Assembly: GCA_944389275.1 (NCBI GenBank)
Contig: CALXLT010000042.1
Span: 1 to 64,000 of the forward strand
Direction: 5' to 3'
Length of the DNA: 64,000 nucleotides
Source: an uncultured Spirochaetaceae bacterium
Lineage (GTDB): Bacteria; Spirochaetota; Spirochaetia; Sphaerochaetales; Sphaerochaetaceae
Shown here: positions 34,608 to 44,074 of the stretch, one piece after another
How the letters are laid out: each line of letters opens with the position of its first letter
Numbering within the stretch: the stretch's first letter is position 1
Notes under the pieces: model-generated
Seen by the model: the letters and a program-made list of their open reading frames with translations, nothing else
The model's database searches: none
What the model was told of the DNA's origin: nothing
Program-made: the position numbers and the translations under genes

Positions 34608-35215
34608 AACGCCTCCCTCATTATCCTCTCGCTCTCCTTCTCGATATCCCTTCCCGTGAGATCCGAAAGACGCCTGTTCCAGGCATCCAGCGCCCTCATC
34701 TCCTCGTCCCCTGTCGGCATATCCGTCTCCGTGACGAAAGGAAGGTGAAGAAGCTTCAGAAAGCTTTTCGCCCTCTCGGCCCTGGGGGATAGCGATATGA
34801 TGCCGCCGAGCCGCATGAAGCGCTCTGCCATCTCCTCAGATCCCGTGTAGCCATGCATCATGAAGCGTTCGATACGCATATCAGAGAGAATCCGGTATAT
34901 CATCCCATACTCACGCACCGAATGTATCACAGCAAGCCTTCCGCACTCCTTTGCGATCTCAAGCGCGTCACGGAATACCTCGATCTGCCTGTCCATATCA
35001 GGATAGCGCCTATCAAGCCCTATCTCCCCGACATGCCCTCCTGAAAGCGCCGCCTGATAGAGCTTATCCATGTCATGCTCCTTTCCCTCAGGTATTGCGC
35101 CAAGGGCCCAGTGCGGGAATAGCCTGGCCTTATTCAGATCCTCCGTGCCTGCGGTGCATACGAATGCGTTTCCTGTAAGCTTGCCGATATGGGCATGTGC
35201 GTCGAGCATTGCCAT
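34601..35215 (-). CDS. TatD-family hydrolase
   Basis: The ATG at 35215 gives MAMLDAHAHIG and a 204-residue TIM-barrel metal hydrolase, shorter than the usual 255-265. Metal ligands are HAH near the start, Glu in GEIGLDRRY, His in VIHSVREYG and MHGYTGS, and Asp in VTETDMP. Family members are 3'-5' exonucleases or D-aminoacyl-tRNA-type hydrolases. It forms a two-gene unit with tcdA. Confidence 0.82.
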   Translation of the reverse strand: MAMLDAHAHIGKLTGNAFVCTAGTEDLNKARLFPHWALGAIPEGKEHDMDKLYQAALSGGHVGEIGLDRRYPDMDRQIEVFRDALEIAKECGRLAVIHSVREYGMIYRILSDMRIERFMMHGYTGSEEMAERFMRLGGIISLSPRAERAKSFLKLLHLPFVTETDMPTGDEEMRALDAWNRRLSDLTGRDIEKESERIMREALC

Positions 35216-35452
35216 ATTGTAGCAGTACGGAAGGAAGAAAAGAAGCGCCGCCGCATGAAAACATATATGCATTTCAGCTAGGGGAGGGGTGATCCGGCGG
35301 CGCCTCTTCAGCTATATATACGCTCCAGGCGCGCATTCATGCCAACACCATATGACGCGCTGAGCTCTATGTGGCATTATATCTGCTTTTGGGATATGCA
35401 ATAATATCATTTGTCCATATTTTTCCCGAAAGCGCGGATTTTGCAGTATCTA

Positions 35453-35482
35453 TTGACGCGGATGCCCTGAACGGGATATATT
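35453..35482 (+). promoter_or_regulatory. Probable promoter of the rpsF operon
   Basis: TTGACG and TATATT are separated by 18 bases, ending 59 bases before the rpsF ATG. The rest of the 326-base gap (35216-35541) contains no gene and no other clear signal. Confidence 0.65.
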
Positions 35483-35496
35483 CATGAAGCCTCTTT

Positions 35497-35512
35497 ATCC
35501 GGGTAACCGGAT
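35497..35512 (+). promoter_or_regulatory. 5'-UTR hairpin upstream of rpsF, possible S6:S18 control element
   Basis: ATCCGG and CCGGAT form a perfect 6-bp stem with a GTAA (GNRA) tetraloop, 29 bases before rpsF and inside the expected transcript. Many rpsF leaders carry an RNA structure bound by the S6:S18 complex for autoregulation; both genes are in this operon. The match to that structure was not verified. Confidence 0.35.
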
Positions 35513-35541
35513 CGAAAATCCAAAGGCCACAAGGAGGAACC

Positions 35542-35829
35542 ATGATCCAGAATTATGAGTTCACAGTAATCCTCGAATCAGATGAGGAGAAGTTCAAGGC
35601 AGGCATGGAGCTTGTCAAGGAGACCTTCGCACGCTACAACGTCAATGTGACGAAGGAAGAGGATATGGGCGTCAAGACGCTTGCATATCTGATCAAGAAA
35701 CAGGATAGGGGACATTACGTCTACTTCGAGCTTGAGGCGGATACGTCTTCCATCTCCCCGATGAACAACATCTTCCAGCTTTCAACGCTGGTGATGAAGT
35801 TCCTGTTCGTCAACCCCGAGAGGAAGTAA
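35542..35829 (+). CDS. rpsF: Small-subunit ribosomal protein bS6
   Basis: The 95-residue protein opens QNYEFTVILESDEEKFKAG and keeps the S6 ferredoxin-like pattern (MGVKTLAYLIKKQDRGHYVYF). AAGGAGGAACC precedes the ATG. It binds bS18 and 16S rRNA at the platform. It heads the rpsF-ssb-rpsR-rplI-dnaB operon. Confidence 0.96.
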   Translation: MIQNYEFTVILESDEEKFKAGMELVKETFARYNVNVTKEEDMGVKTLAYLIKKQDRGHYVYFELEADTSSISPMNNIFQLSTLVMKFLFVNPERK

Positions 35830-35838
35830 GGATAGCCT

Positions 35839-36309
35839 ATGCCTTCTGATATGAATGTCGTCGCTCTCACCGGCCGCCTTGTTCGCGGAAGCGAGCTCAG
35901 GTATCCGCAGAACGGCGGTACGCCAAGCCTGAGATTCTCGATCGCTGTCAACAGGAACCGCAAGGGAGCCGATGGCAGCTGGGTTGAGGACCCTAGCTAT
36001 TTCGATTGCGTCTATTTCGCAAGGAATGCTGAGGCCATGAGCCAGTATCTCGAGAAGGGAAGGCAGGTTGCGATCCAGGGAGAGCTGAGGCAGAACAGAT
36101 GGGAGAGCGATGGTCAGCAGAGATCCCGCGTGGAGATCTTCGTGAACAGCCTCGTGCTCCTCAGCCAGCCTCAGGGAGGTGGCTCTGCACCACGCCAGCA
36201 GGGTCAGTCATCATATTCTCAGGCCCCGCGCCAGCAGGCTCCGGCTATGCCGCCGATGCCCGATATGGCAGGTCCTGAGGAATTCCAGGATGATAATATT
36301 CCATTCTGA
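35839..36309 (+). CDS. ssb: Single-stranded DNA-binding protein
   Basis: The 156-residue protein has an N-terminal OB-fold (NVVALTGRLVRGSELRY...FSIAVNR) of about 110 residues, a Gln/Pro-rich linker, and the acidic tip DDNIPF that recruits replication and repair partners. It lies between rpsF and rpsR, as in most bacteria. Confidence 0.96.
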   Translation: MPSDMNVVALTGRLVRGSELRYPQNGGTPSLRFSIAVNRNRKGADGSWVEDPSYFDCVYFARNAEAMSQYLEKGRQVAIQGELRQNRWESDGQQRSRVEIFVNSLVLLSQPQGGGSAPRQQGQSSYSQAPRQQAPAMPPMPDMAGPEEFQDDNIPF

Positions 36310-36325
36310 TTTTTAGGAGAATAAA

Positions 36326-36613
36326 ATGCGCGAAGAGAATAATAACGAATTCATGGATAAGGATGCCGCACTTAAGGATAGGAAGGCCGGCGGCGTCAGG
36401 AAGCTCGGATACAAGAAGAAGGTCTGCAAGTTCTGCCAGGGTGCAGCTCCTGCTGACTACAAGAACCCGGATATGCTCCGCCGCTACATCACGGAGCGCG
36501 GAAAGATCCTTCCTGCCCGCATCACAGGCACATGCGCAAAGCATCAGAGGGCTCTCAACAGGGAGATCAAGAGGGCTCGCGTGCTCGCATACCTTCCATT
36601 CGAGAAGAAGTGA
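36326..36613 (+). CDS. rpsR: Small-subunit ribosomal protein bS18
   Basis: The 95-residue protein has the core KKVCKFCQG...[32 protein letters not shown]... and the C-terminal AIKRAR-like [13 protein letters not shown]. An N-terminal extension of about 25 charged residues precedes the core. AGGAGAATAAA lies before the ATG. Confidence 0.95.
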   Translation: MREENNNEFMDKDAALKDRKAGGVRKLGYKKKVCKFCQGAAPADYKNPDMLRRYITERGKILPARITGTCAKHQRALNREIKRARVLAYLPFEKK

Positions 36614-36625
36614 GGATAGCGTAGG

Positions 36626-37609
36626 ATGCAGGATGGCAGCAGAACAGGCCTGAGGAGCCTTGTCGAGGGGATATTGATGTTCGTCATCAGCTATGTCCTC
36701 TTCAATCTTGAGCTTTTCTCGCTGTTCTTCATGGTGCCGCTGCTTCTTTATGCCATCAACAACGGGACGAGGAAGGCTGGGCTTTTGACAGCTGTATTCA
36801 TGCTCTTCATAATCGTGACGGATATCTTCCTGATCGAGGGCAGCATGGATACCAGGCTTGGCTTCGCTTTCCTCCTCATCGATCTGTACATACCCCTGTC
36901 GCTGTCAGCGGCTGGGATCATATGGCTTAGGACAAGAGGCGAGAGAAGGCTTCTTGGGCGTCTATGGATGACCTTGCTGCCGTCTATCGTCCTCATTGTT
37001 CCATGCGCCGCGTTCATCTTGTCTGATAGGGCGCTTTCCTCAGCAGTCTATACTGCATACGGAAATGCGTTTGCCGTGATGTTCGGTCCGGTTCTCGGCC
37101 TCGTCGCGCCAGGTGTGGATATGAAGGTCCTTACCGATCTCATACTCATCACCGTGATGAGCCTGCTGTTTCCGGTGCTGTTCTGCGGCATCTGTGCGAC
37201 GTGCTTCATATATGAGAGCGCGCTGCATTCAAGAGAAAGCGAGTGGGAGGAAGCTGTCATGCGCTTCTCCTTCCCCCAGGACGCGATCTGGGGCTTCATA
37301 GCTTCATGGGCCCTGGTTCTCCTCCTACGCTTTGTATCAGCACCCCTGCCGCTGGAGATAGCGGTGATGAATCTAGCGTTCGTATGGACACTCTTCTACG
37401 CGATACAGGGCTTTACCGTCGTGTTCGCGAGAGTGCGCAGGCATCATAGGACCGTGAAGAGCATGACTGTCTTCCTGGCCCTTGCTGTCATAGGCCTGCT
37501 GATCCCGGGGATCAACTTTATAGTTCTCATCGGCGTTCCGCTTCTGGGCGTCCTTGAGACCTTCTTCGACATGAAGAAGATAGGAGTAGGATATGAAGAT
37601 CATTCTTAA
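36626..37609 (+). CDS. Polytopic membrane protein, YybS/DUF2232-like
   Basis: The 327-residue protein has about eight hydrophobic helices from residue 12 to 310 and little soluble sequence. DUF2232/YybS proteins are found between rpsR and rplI/dnaB in many bacteria, and this one matches in position, size and topology. Function is unknown. It overlaps rplI by 17 bases. Confidence 0.7.
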   Translation: MQDGSRTGLRSLVEGILMFVISYVLFNLELFSLFFMVPLLLYAINNGTRKAGLLTAVFMLFIIVTDIFLIEGSMDTRLGFAFLLIDLYIPLSLSAAGIIWLRTRGERRLLGRLWMTLLPSIVLIVPCAAFILSDRALSSAVYTAYGNAFAVMFGPVLGLVAPGVDMKVLTDLILITVMSLLFPVLFCGICATCFIYESALHSRESEWEEAVMRFSFPQDAIWGFIASWALVLLLRFVSAPLPLEIAVMNLAFVWTLFYAIQGFTVVFARVRRHHRTVKSMTVFLALAVIGLLIPGINFIVLIGVPLLGVLETFFDMKKIGVGYEDHS

Positions 37610-38216
37610 CCAGGATGTGACACACCTCGGAGAAGAGGGTGACGTAGTAGAGGTAAAGGACGGTTACGCAAGGAACTACCTCCTTCCTACCAAGACTGCC
37701 GTTATCTACAATAAGGCAAATGAGGCCCTGTTCAGGTCCAGGGCTGCCGCTATTGAGCAGAGGAAGGCTGAGAAGAGGGCTGCATCAGCGTCCCTCAAGG
37801 AGAAGCTTGACGGCATCACGCTCTCCATCACCGTTCCAGCTGGCGAGTCAGGCAAGCTCTTCGGATCCGTCACTTCCCAGATGGTCCAGGCTGAGCTCCA
37901 GAAGCTCGGCTTCGAGATCGAGAGGAAGAGGATCGATGTCGCGACTCATGCCATCAAGATGACGGGCACATACAGCGTGATCATCCATCTCTATGAGAAC
38001 GAGTTCTCAAGCGTCAAGCTTCTTGTCCAGTCTGAGGCTGAGAAGCTCGCTGCGGAGAGGAAGGCTGCTGAAGAGGCTGCCAAGGCTGCAGAGGAGCAGG
38101 CGAAGGCTGAGGCCGCAGCTGCAGCAGCTGCTGCTGAGGAAGCACAGGACGCAGAGGAAACGGCTGAGGCAGAAGCCGCTGAGGAAGCTCCGGCTGCTGA
38201 GACCGAGTCTCTCTGA
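37593..38216 (+). CDS. rplI: Large-subunit ribosomal protein bL9 with Ala/Glu-rich C-terminal extension
   Basis: The 207-residue protein starts KIILNQDVTHLGEEGDVVEV and has DGYARNYLLP, the bL9 N-domain, then the long helix and the C-domain. The family normally has about 150 residues; here residues 155-207 form an extra tail of Ala and Glu repeats (AEAAAAAAAAEEAQDAEETA). The tail may extend from the ribosome surface. Start ATG follows GGAGTAGG. Confidence 0.95.
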   Translation: MKIILNQDVTHLGEEGDVVEVKDGYARNYLLPTKTAVIYNKANEALFRSRAAAIEQRKAEKRAASASLKEKLDGITLSITVPAGESGKLFGSVTSQMVQAELQKLGFEIERKRIDVATHAIKMTGTYSVIIHLYENEFSSVKLLVQSEAEKLAAERKAAEEAAKAAEEQAKAEAAAAAAAAEEAQDAEETAEAEAAEEAPAAETESL

Positions 38217-38227
38217 TAGGGCCTGAT

Positions 38228-39631
38228 GTGAGGACCTTACCTCATAATGATGACGCCGAGAGGGCTATTCTCGGCGCGATACTTCTTAACGAGGAGGCTT
38301 ACGACAGCGTTTCACAGCTGGTCGGGGCCTCCGATTTCTATCAGCCGGCCAATGCTGAGATATTCACGGCCATAACAAGGATGAAGGAGTCCTCATCCGC
38401 GTTCACCGTTGATATCGTGACGCTTGTCGATTACCTCAAGAAACAGGACAGGCTAGAGAAGGCTGGCGGGATCGCGTATGTCTCATCGCTTACCGATTCC
38501 AACGCGATCATAAGCAACGCGGAGCAGTACGCCAAGATCGTCCGGGAGCTTTCCATAAGGCGCCAGGTCATAGCGCTCACGACCGATGTCAACAGCGCGG
38601 CTTATGACGAGGTCAATGATATATACGACCTCCTGGACAGCAGTGAGAACTCCCTCATGAAGCTTTCTGAGGAAGGCTCTCTGGATAAGGCTGATTACTC
38701 CATCAGCTCGATCGTGTCAGGTGTCATCGACACCATGATGCGCCGCATCGAGGGAACCGCGGAGGATGACTCCGTGCCCACTGGCTTCCAGATACTCGAC
38801 AAGTACACGAACGGAGGCTTCAAGCCCCAGGACTATGTAGTTGTCGCGGCTCGCCCGGGTATTGGAAAGACAGCCTTCGGCGTCTCCATGATCCGCAACA
38901 TGATCAGGGAGTACAGGAAGAGCGTCGCCTTCTTCTCGCTGGAAATGCCCGCCTCCCAGATCACTGTGCGTCTTCTTGGCACCATTTCCAGGGTCAATAC
39001 GAGGAACATCTCGATGGGAGACCTTGCCGAGGATGAGATGACAAGGGTAGTGGACGCTGCCAACTCGCTCTATCCGCTCCCGCTGTACATAATCGATGTT
39101 CCTAATATAAAGCTGAGCGATCTCAGGGCTAAGGCTAGGATGCTTCGCCGCGATAAGAAGATCGACTGTATCGTCATCGACTACATCGGTCTTATCGATC
39201 CGGGCCTCGATCCGCGCACGCCGCGCCATGAGGTCATCGCGACTGTATCGAAATCGCTCAAGCAGCTCGCGCGTGAGCTCAACATACCTATCATAGTGCT
39301 CTGCCAGGTGTCCAGGGACAGCGAGGAGAGGGAGCCTATGCTCTCCAATCTCCGTGATTCCGGATCCATCGAGCAGGATGCCGATGTCGTCATGTTCATC
39401 CACCGCAAGAGGGCGCTTTCCGAGGAGGACAAGCAGAAGCTTGCCAAGGACGCCAACGGCAAGGCCGTGCTTCAGGTTTCGAAGATCATCGTCGCCAAGC
39501 AGAGGAACGGCGAGACCGGAAGCTTCAAGGTTGGCTACAACGCGAACACGACCTCGTTCGAGGAGGTATCCCAGAGCGAGGAGTTCATAGAGCCTGTGCT
39601 TCCTGATAAGAAGGGCTACGACAAGAAATAA
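38228..39631 (+). CDS. dnaB: Replicative DNA helicase
   Basis: The 467-residue protein starts at GTG (the nearby ATG at 38226 is out of frame). The N-terminal helical domain (PHNDDAERAILGAIL) precedes a RecA-like ATPase with Walker A ARPGIGKTAFG, Walker B IVIDYIGLI and the arginine-finger motif LRDSGSIEQDADVVMFIHR. It unwinds DNA at the fork as a hexamer. It ends the rpsF operon, convergent with rseP by a 16-base overlap. Confidence 0.96.
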   Translation: MRTLPHNDDAERAILGAILLNEEAYDSVSQLVGASDFYQPANAEIFTAITRMKESSSAFTVDIVTLVDYLKKQDRLEKAGGIAYVSSLTDSNAIISNAEQYAKIVRELSIRRQVIALTTDVNSAAYDEVNDIYDLLDSSENSLMKLSEEGSLDKADYSISSIVSGVIDTMMRRIEGTAEDDSVPTGFQILDKYTNGGFKPQDYVVVAARPGIGKTAFGVSMIRNMIREYRKSVAFFSLEMPASQITVRLLGTISRVNTRNISMGDLAEDEMTRVVDAANSLYPLPLYIIDVPNIKLSDLRAKARMLRRDKKIDCIVIDYIGLIDPGLDPRTPRHEVIATVSKSLKQLARELNIPIIVLCQVSRDSEEREPMLSNLRDSGSIEQDADVVMFIHRKRALSEEDKQKLAKDANGKAVLQVSKIIVAKQRNGETGSFKVGYNANTTSFEEVSQSEEFIEPVLPDKKGYDKK

Positions 39632-40929
39632 GCCTTGAAGTCCAGGGTGTACATCGCGGCCATTATCAAAAGCGCAAGAACCATGCCTATTATCTGGAGC
39701 ATGACATAGGTCCTCGGGGAGAGGGCCTTTCTTCTTACCGCCTCATAGAGCGCCATCAGCATCTGCCCGCCATCGAATGTGGGTATCGGCAGGATATTCC
39801 CCGCGGAGAGCGACACGCTGATGATGGCAAGAAGCTGCAGGACGCCTCTGATGCCGCTTCTCTCGCTTATGGCGAACGCCTCTGTCGTGATGTTCCCGAT
39901 GCTCTCCGCAGCCTTAACCGGTCCCGTGAGCACCTCTAGCGCCTCCTCGAAGTGGAAGGTGAGGAACGCGCCGAGAGCCGAGAGCGTGGATATGAATAGC
40001 TCCGAGCTCCTTTCGACGGCATGGATGAGGGGCGCGTATGAATCCCTGGAGATCCTCGTGCCGCTCTGCCAGGCGAATGGAAGAGATCCTCCCTCTATTT
40101 CCCTCTCCATCAGCTTTCCATCGCGCTCTATCGTAAGCGTGAAGCTTTCCTTGCCGTATGAGTAGATATCATAGGTGAAGGATACGGGAATCCCATCTAT
40201 GGCCACGACAATGTCTCCTGGCATGAACTCTTCTGATAGCGTACGGCCGATCACAGGCTTCTGCAGGAGTGCTATGCCGTAGGCCCATCCATCCTCAGTC
40301 CTTTTCGGAGTGAGGATTGTCTCTGTCTTCTTGCCATCCCTGAGCACAGTGAGCGGGATGATCTCGCCGCTATGAGCGCTGATGAAGCTCTCCGCATCCT
40401 GCCAGTCCAGGAAGTCCCTCCTTCCTGAGGAGAGTATCTTGTCTCCCTTCATTATCCCTTCCTGCGTGATATCCGATCCAAAGAGCTCGCTGTATTCCGA
40501 TATGGGCGTCACATAAGCCTCATCTGAAAGCCGCTCGACAGGTATCAAGGCCGCTGCGTAAAGAAGGAGGATGGCGAGGAGGAAGTTCGAGAGAGGACCT
40601 GCAAGGTATATCGCGAAACGCTTCCATGGCGATGCCGCGAAATAAGATCCGGCCTCTGCCTTATCAAGAGTCCTCGCGTTGTCCTGCAGGGCCTTCGTCA
40701 GATCCAGCGAGCCATGCATGCGGCAGTATCCTCCGAAGGGGATTGCCGAGATACGGTATTCGGTGCGCTTCCCCTGATACGATAGGATTCTAGGCCCAAG
40801 CCCGAAGGAGAGGACCTCCACCTCCACATTGAAAAGCCTCGCGACAGCGAAGTGTCCAAGCTCATGGAAGAAAAGGACAAGGCCTATCACTACAAGGCCG
40901 ATTGCAAGGAGCAGGAGATGCATCAGCAT
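39616..40929 (-). CDS. rseP: Site-2 protease RseP (RIP metalloprotease)
   Basis: The 437-residue protein has the zinc motif HELGH in the first membrane helix, one PDZ-like region around residues 200-300, and the third ligand in NILPIPTFDGGQ near the C-terminus (LDG-type, here FDG). About four membrane helices are visible. It cleaves membrane proteins inside the bilayer. It is the last gene of the rpsB-to-rseP series; the start overlaps the dxr stop. Confidence 0.93.
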   Translation of the reverse strand: MLMHLLLLAIGLVVIGLVLFFHELGHFAVARLFNVEVEVLSFGLGPRILSYQGKRTEYRISAIPFGGYCRMHGSLDLTKALQDNARTLDKAEAGSYFAASPWKRFAIYLAGPLSNFLLAILLLYAAALIPVERLSDEAYVTPISEYSELFGSDITQEGIMKGDKILSSGRRDFLDWQDAESFISAHSGEIIPLTVLRDGKKTETILTPKRTEDGWAYGIALLQKPVIGRTLSEEFMPGDIVVAIDGIPVSFTYDIYSYGKESFTLTIERDGKLMEREIEGGSLPFAWQSGTRISRDSYAPLIHAVERSSELFISTLSALGAFLTFHFEEALEVLTGPVKAAESIGNITTEAFAISERSGIRGVLQLLAIISVSLSAGNILPIPTFDGGQMLMALYEAVRRKALSPRTYVMLQIIGMVLALLIMAAMYTLDFKAYFLS

Positions 40930-41987
40930 AGGCTCTCTGCCTCTATGCGGGCCTTCTTCTCGATCTCGAGTATATCCTCGATGGAGGAAGGCGTGTGAGA
41001 CCAGTCCTGTGTGAATATCCTCTTCGTATTATCCCCGATTGATGTGAAGGGAATCCTTCCGGAGAGGAACGCGTTGACGAAGACCTCATCCGCGGCTGCG
41101 TAGGCGATTGTGTAGCTCCCGCCAAGCCTGAGCGCCTCATATGCAAGCGAGAGCATCGGGAAACGGTCGCGGTCCCATGATCGGAACGAGAGGTCGAGAT
41201 CCGAGAATGAAAGAGGGGAGACAGCATCGTATCCAGAGTCGACGCCGATGACAGCGGAGACAATCGGAAGCGTCATGTCTGGCCTCGAGAGAAGAGCGTA
41301 CACAGCCCCATCATCCATCTCGATCATCGAATGGACGATGGACTCCTTATGCACGGTCACCTCTATGGTCTCAGGCGGGAAGGAGAAGAGCACGGATGCC
41401 TCTATCACCTCCTGTCCTTTATTCGCAAGCGTAGCGCTGTCGATCGTGATCTTACGCCCCATCTTCCATGTCGGATGGCAGAGAGCCTCCTCTACAGTAA
41501 CGGAGGAAAGATCCATCCTATCCCTGAAGGGGCCGCCGGAGGCCGTGATGATGAGCTTTCGGGCCTTTCTGCCACGGAGAAGCGCGTAGATTGCGCTATG
41601 CTCGCTGTCCACGGGGATTATGGAGACTCCGCGCTCTGCAGCGCTTTCCATGACGAGCCTTCCTCCCAGCACGAGGGATTCCTTGTTGGCAAGCGCGATG
41701 TCATACCCAAGGTCGATGGCCGCCATCGTATAGGAAAGCCCCGCCGTGCCGGAGACGGCATTGAGGACAATATCAGGAGAAGATGACTGAAGATTGTCCA
41801 GTATCTCGCTTCTTGATGAATGCGATGACCTGAGAGCGGTGGCGTGGAATTCAGATCCGAGGTGAGCTATATCAGAGGTTGAAGAAAGAAGGAATACAGG
41901 CTCTGCGTCAAGCTTGCCGCTCCTGATTGCATTGAGGCATGTCGTGCCGATTGATCCGGTCGCTCCAAGGATCGCTATCCGCTTCAT
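40923..41987 (-). CDS. dxr: 1-deoxy-D-xylulose-5-phosphate reductoisomerase
   Basis: The 354-residue enzyme begins MKRIAILGATGSIGTTCLNA, the NADPH-binding loop, and has IPVDSEHSAIYALL, SGGPFRDR and HPTWKMGRKITIDSATLANKG, all diagnostic of IspC/Dxr. It makes MEP for isoprenoids, feeding the undecaprenyl pathway of its neighbour uppS. Confidence 0.96.
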   Translation of the reverse strand: MKRIAILGATGSIGTTCLNAIRSGKLDAEPVFLLSSTSDIAHLGSEFHATALRSSHSSRSEILDNLQSSSPDIVLNAVSGTAGLSYTMAAIDLGYDIALANKESLVLGGRLVMESAAERGVSIIPVDSEHSAIYALLRGRKARKLIITASGGPFRDRMDLSSVTVEEALCHPTWKMGRKITIDSATLANKGQEVIEASVLFSFPPETIEVTVHKESIVHSMIEMDDGAVYALLSRPDMTLPIVSAVIGVDSGYDAVSPLSFSDLDLSFRSWDRDRFPMLSLAYEALRLGGSYTIAYAAADEVFVNAFLSGRIPFTSIGDNTKRIFTQDWSHTPSSIEDILEIEKKARIEAESLC

Positions 41988-42826
41988 CAGAGTCCGACGA
42001 ACATCAGGAGCGCGACATAGACAGGAGCTGCCATGATGATGGAATCCACGGAATCAAGTATGCCGCCGCGCCCCGGTATGAGCGTGCCGCTGTCCTTCAC
42101 CTCAGCGCTTCTCTTGAATGATGACTCGATAAGGTCACCGACAACCCCGAGGGCTGCTGTCCCGATACCCAGGATGAAGCCATCGACGATGGAGTAGGCG
42201 AATACCTCAGGGAACAGTACGGAGGAGAGTGAGCCGAATATGGCTGGCACCAGAAGCCCTCCGATAAAGCCCGCGATGCTCTTGTTCGGGCTTACCTTTA
42301 TCACTCCCTTGTTGTTCCTTCCAAGCGCCATCCCGAAGAAATAGGCGAAGGTATCGGAAGAGAAGACAAGAAGGAAGAAGAAAAGGATGAACCAGGCCGC
42401 GTGCTGCATGAACGCGAGGCGGATGATGAACGAGGCGAAAAGCCCCGGGTATATGATATTCAGCACCGTCTTGCTGTTGCGCTCCCAGGTTCCCGCGAAG
42501 TTATCCTTGGCTCCCGTGAATATCTCCAGGAAGAGCGTGAGGCCGATGAGGAACATCAGCGTGTAGAACGTGAGCTCCGTCTCCGGGAAGTAGCGGAACT
42601 GGACATACTGCGCGAGCGGCAGCAGGGCACCGGAGTAGGATGTGAAGAGAAGCTTCTCCTTATCCTTTGATAGGAGGCTGTGCATCTCCATCGATCCGAG
42701 GACGGCGAGCGCCATGATGAAGATACAGAATGCAAGGTAGTTCGCGTGCGGCAGGCACACGACAAGGACAATGAGAAGAGGAATGGCAACAAATGCAGTT
42801 ATCAATCGCTTCGTAATCCCTTTCAT
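41987..42826 (-). CDS. cdsA: Phosphatidate cytidylyltransferase (CDP-diglyceride synthase)
   Basis: The 279-residue protein has about eight membrane helices and the family signature near its C-terminus (SFKRSAEVKDSG...PGRGGILDSVDS). It activates phosphatidic acid with CTP for phospholipid synthesis at the inner membrane. It directly follows uppS and overlaps dxr by one base. Confidence 0.93.
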   Translation of the reverse strand: MKGITKRLITAFVAIPLLIVLVVCLPHANYLAFCIFIMALAVLGSMEMHSLLSKDKEKLLFTSYSGALLPLAQYVQFRYFPETELTFYTLMFLIGLTLFLEIFTGAKDNFAGTWERNSKTVLNIIYPGLFASFIIRLAFMQHAAWFILFFFLLVFSSDTFAYFFGMALGRNNKGVIKVSPNKSIAGFIGGLLVPAIFGSLSSVLFPEVFAYSIVDGFILGIGTAALGVVGDLIESSFKRSAEVKDSGTLIPGRGGILDSVDSIIMAAPVYVALLMFVGL

Positions 42827-42827
42827 C

Positions 42828-43508
42828 TCAAATGCCCCCGAATCTCCGGTCTCTTTTATTGAAGTCCTCGATGATCGTATCGATCATGGATTCGTCCCAA
42901 TCAGGCCAAAGTCTATCATAGAATCCGATTTCTGCATAGCTTGCTTGGAGAAGTAGGAAGCCGGAAAGCCTTCTTTCTCCGCTGCTTCGGCATATATAGT
43001 CGGGAGATGGGATGTCCGGATTGTCCACATAGGAGAGAAGAGTGCTGAAGGATATATCCTTCTCGCCGCTTGCGATGGCCCTTCTGACGCACCTCTCGAT
43101 CTCATCCTCGCCGCCATAATCTATGGCAAGCTGGAGCGTCATCCCCTTGTTCTCCCTTGTCCTCTCTACGGCCTTGTCCAGGCGCGAGAGGAGGGAGGAG
43201 GGGAGGCGGTCCCTGCGTCCGAGATGGACGATGCGGATGTCTTCGCTCCCTATCTTCTCCAATAGGCTCTCGAATTCTGAAGAGAAGAGGCCCATGATGG
43301 AGTCTATCTCCGCCTTGGGCCTTTTCCAATTCTCTGTGGAAAAACAGAAGAGAGTGAGATAGCCTATGCCCCTTCTTGAAGCCGCGAGCACTACGTCAGC
43401 TGCCGCTTTGGCTCCCGCCTTGTGGCCTTCGGAGCGCGGGAGAGAGCGAAGCTTCGCCCATCTTCCGTTTCCGTCCATTATCAAGGCAAGGTGCATAAGC
43501 TTTCCCAT
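42828..43508 (-). CDS. uppS: Undecaprenyl diphosphate synthase
   Basis: The 226-residue protein has LALIMDGNGRWAK with the catalytic Asp, GHKAGAKA, FSTENWKRP and the C-terminal PDYICRSSGERRLSGFLLLQ. It makes the C55 carrier used for peptidoglycan and other envelope polymers. Its usual SGExRLSNFLLWQ motif has small changes (GFLLLQ). It lies between frr and cdsA as in other bacteria. Confidence 0.95.
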   Translation of the reverse strand: MGKLMHLALIMDGNGRWAKLRSLPRSEGHKAGAKAAADVVLAASRRGIGYLTLFCFSTENWKRPKAEIDSIMGLFSSEFESLLEKIGSEDIRIVHLGRRDRLPSSLLSRLDKAVERTRENKGMTLQLAIDYGGEDEIERCVRRAIASGEKDISFSTLLSYVDNPDIPSPDYICRSSGERRLSGFLLLQASYAEIGFYDRLWPDWDESMIDTIIEDFNKRDRRFGGI

Positions 43509-43509
43509 C

Positions 43510-44064
43510 TTATATTTCCATTATTTCCTTTTCTTTCGCCTCAGCGACCTTCGCGATATCAGCGATAGCGGCATCGGTGAGCTTCTGGATCTTCTGCTCG
43601 CCTTCCTTCTGCTGGTCCTCGCTGATCTCTCCGTTTTTCTGAAGCTTCTTGAGATCCTCCATCGCGTCGCGGCGCACGTTGCGCACTGCGACCCTGGAGT
43701 TCTCCGCGGTTGCCTTGGCGCTCTTCGCGAGCTCCTTTCTCCTGTCCTCAGTAAGAGGCGGGAAAGCGACGCGGATAAGCTTTCCGTCATTGTTCGGGTT
43801 AAGCCCGAGCTCAGACTTCTGGATAGCCTTCTCAATGGCAGGGAGCACCGTCTTGTCCCATGGCTGGATAACCACGAGGCGAGCCTCAGGAACGCTTATG
43901 GAAGCGACCTGGGAAAGCGGCGTCTCTGCACCATAGTAGTCAACCTTGATCTTGTCGAAGAGCTGTGCCGAGGCACGTCCTGTCCTCAGCATAGAAAATT
44001 CATTCTCAAGTGCCTGGACGCACTTCTTCATCTTCTGATCGCAGTTGTCGATAACGTTCTGCAT
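43510..44064 (-). CDS. frr: Ribosome recycling factor
   Basis: The 184-residue protein has the RRF core LRTGRASAQLFDKIKVDYYG and VRNVRRDAMEDLKKL with coiled-coil arms. It splits post-termination ribosomes with EF-G. It follows tsf directly. Confidence 0.97.
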   Translation of the reverse strand: MQNVIDNCDQKMKKCVQALENEFSMLRTGRASAQLFDKIKVDYYGAETPLSQVASISVPEARLVVIQPWDKTVLPAIEKAIQKSELGLNPNNDGKLIRVAFPPLTEDRRKELAKSAKATAENSRVAVRNVRRDAMEDLKKLQKNGEISEDQQKEGEQKIQKLTDAAIADIAKVAEAKEKEIMEI

Positions 44065-44074
44065 CGTGATCTCC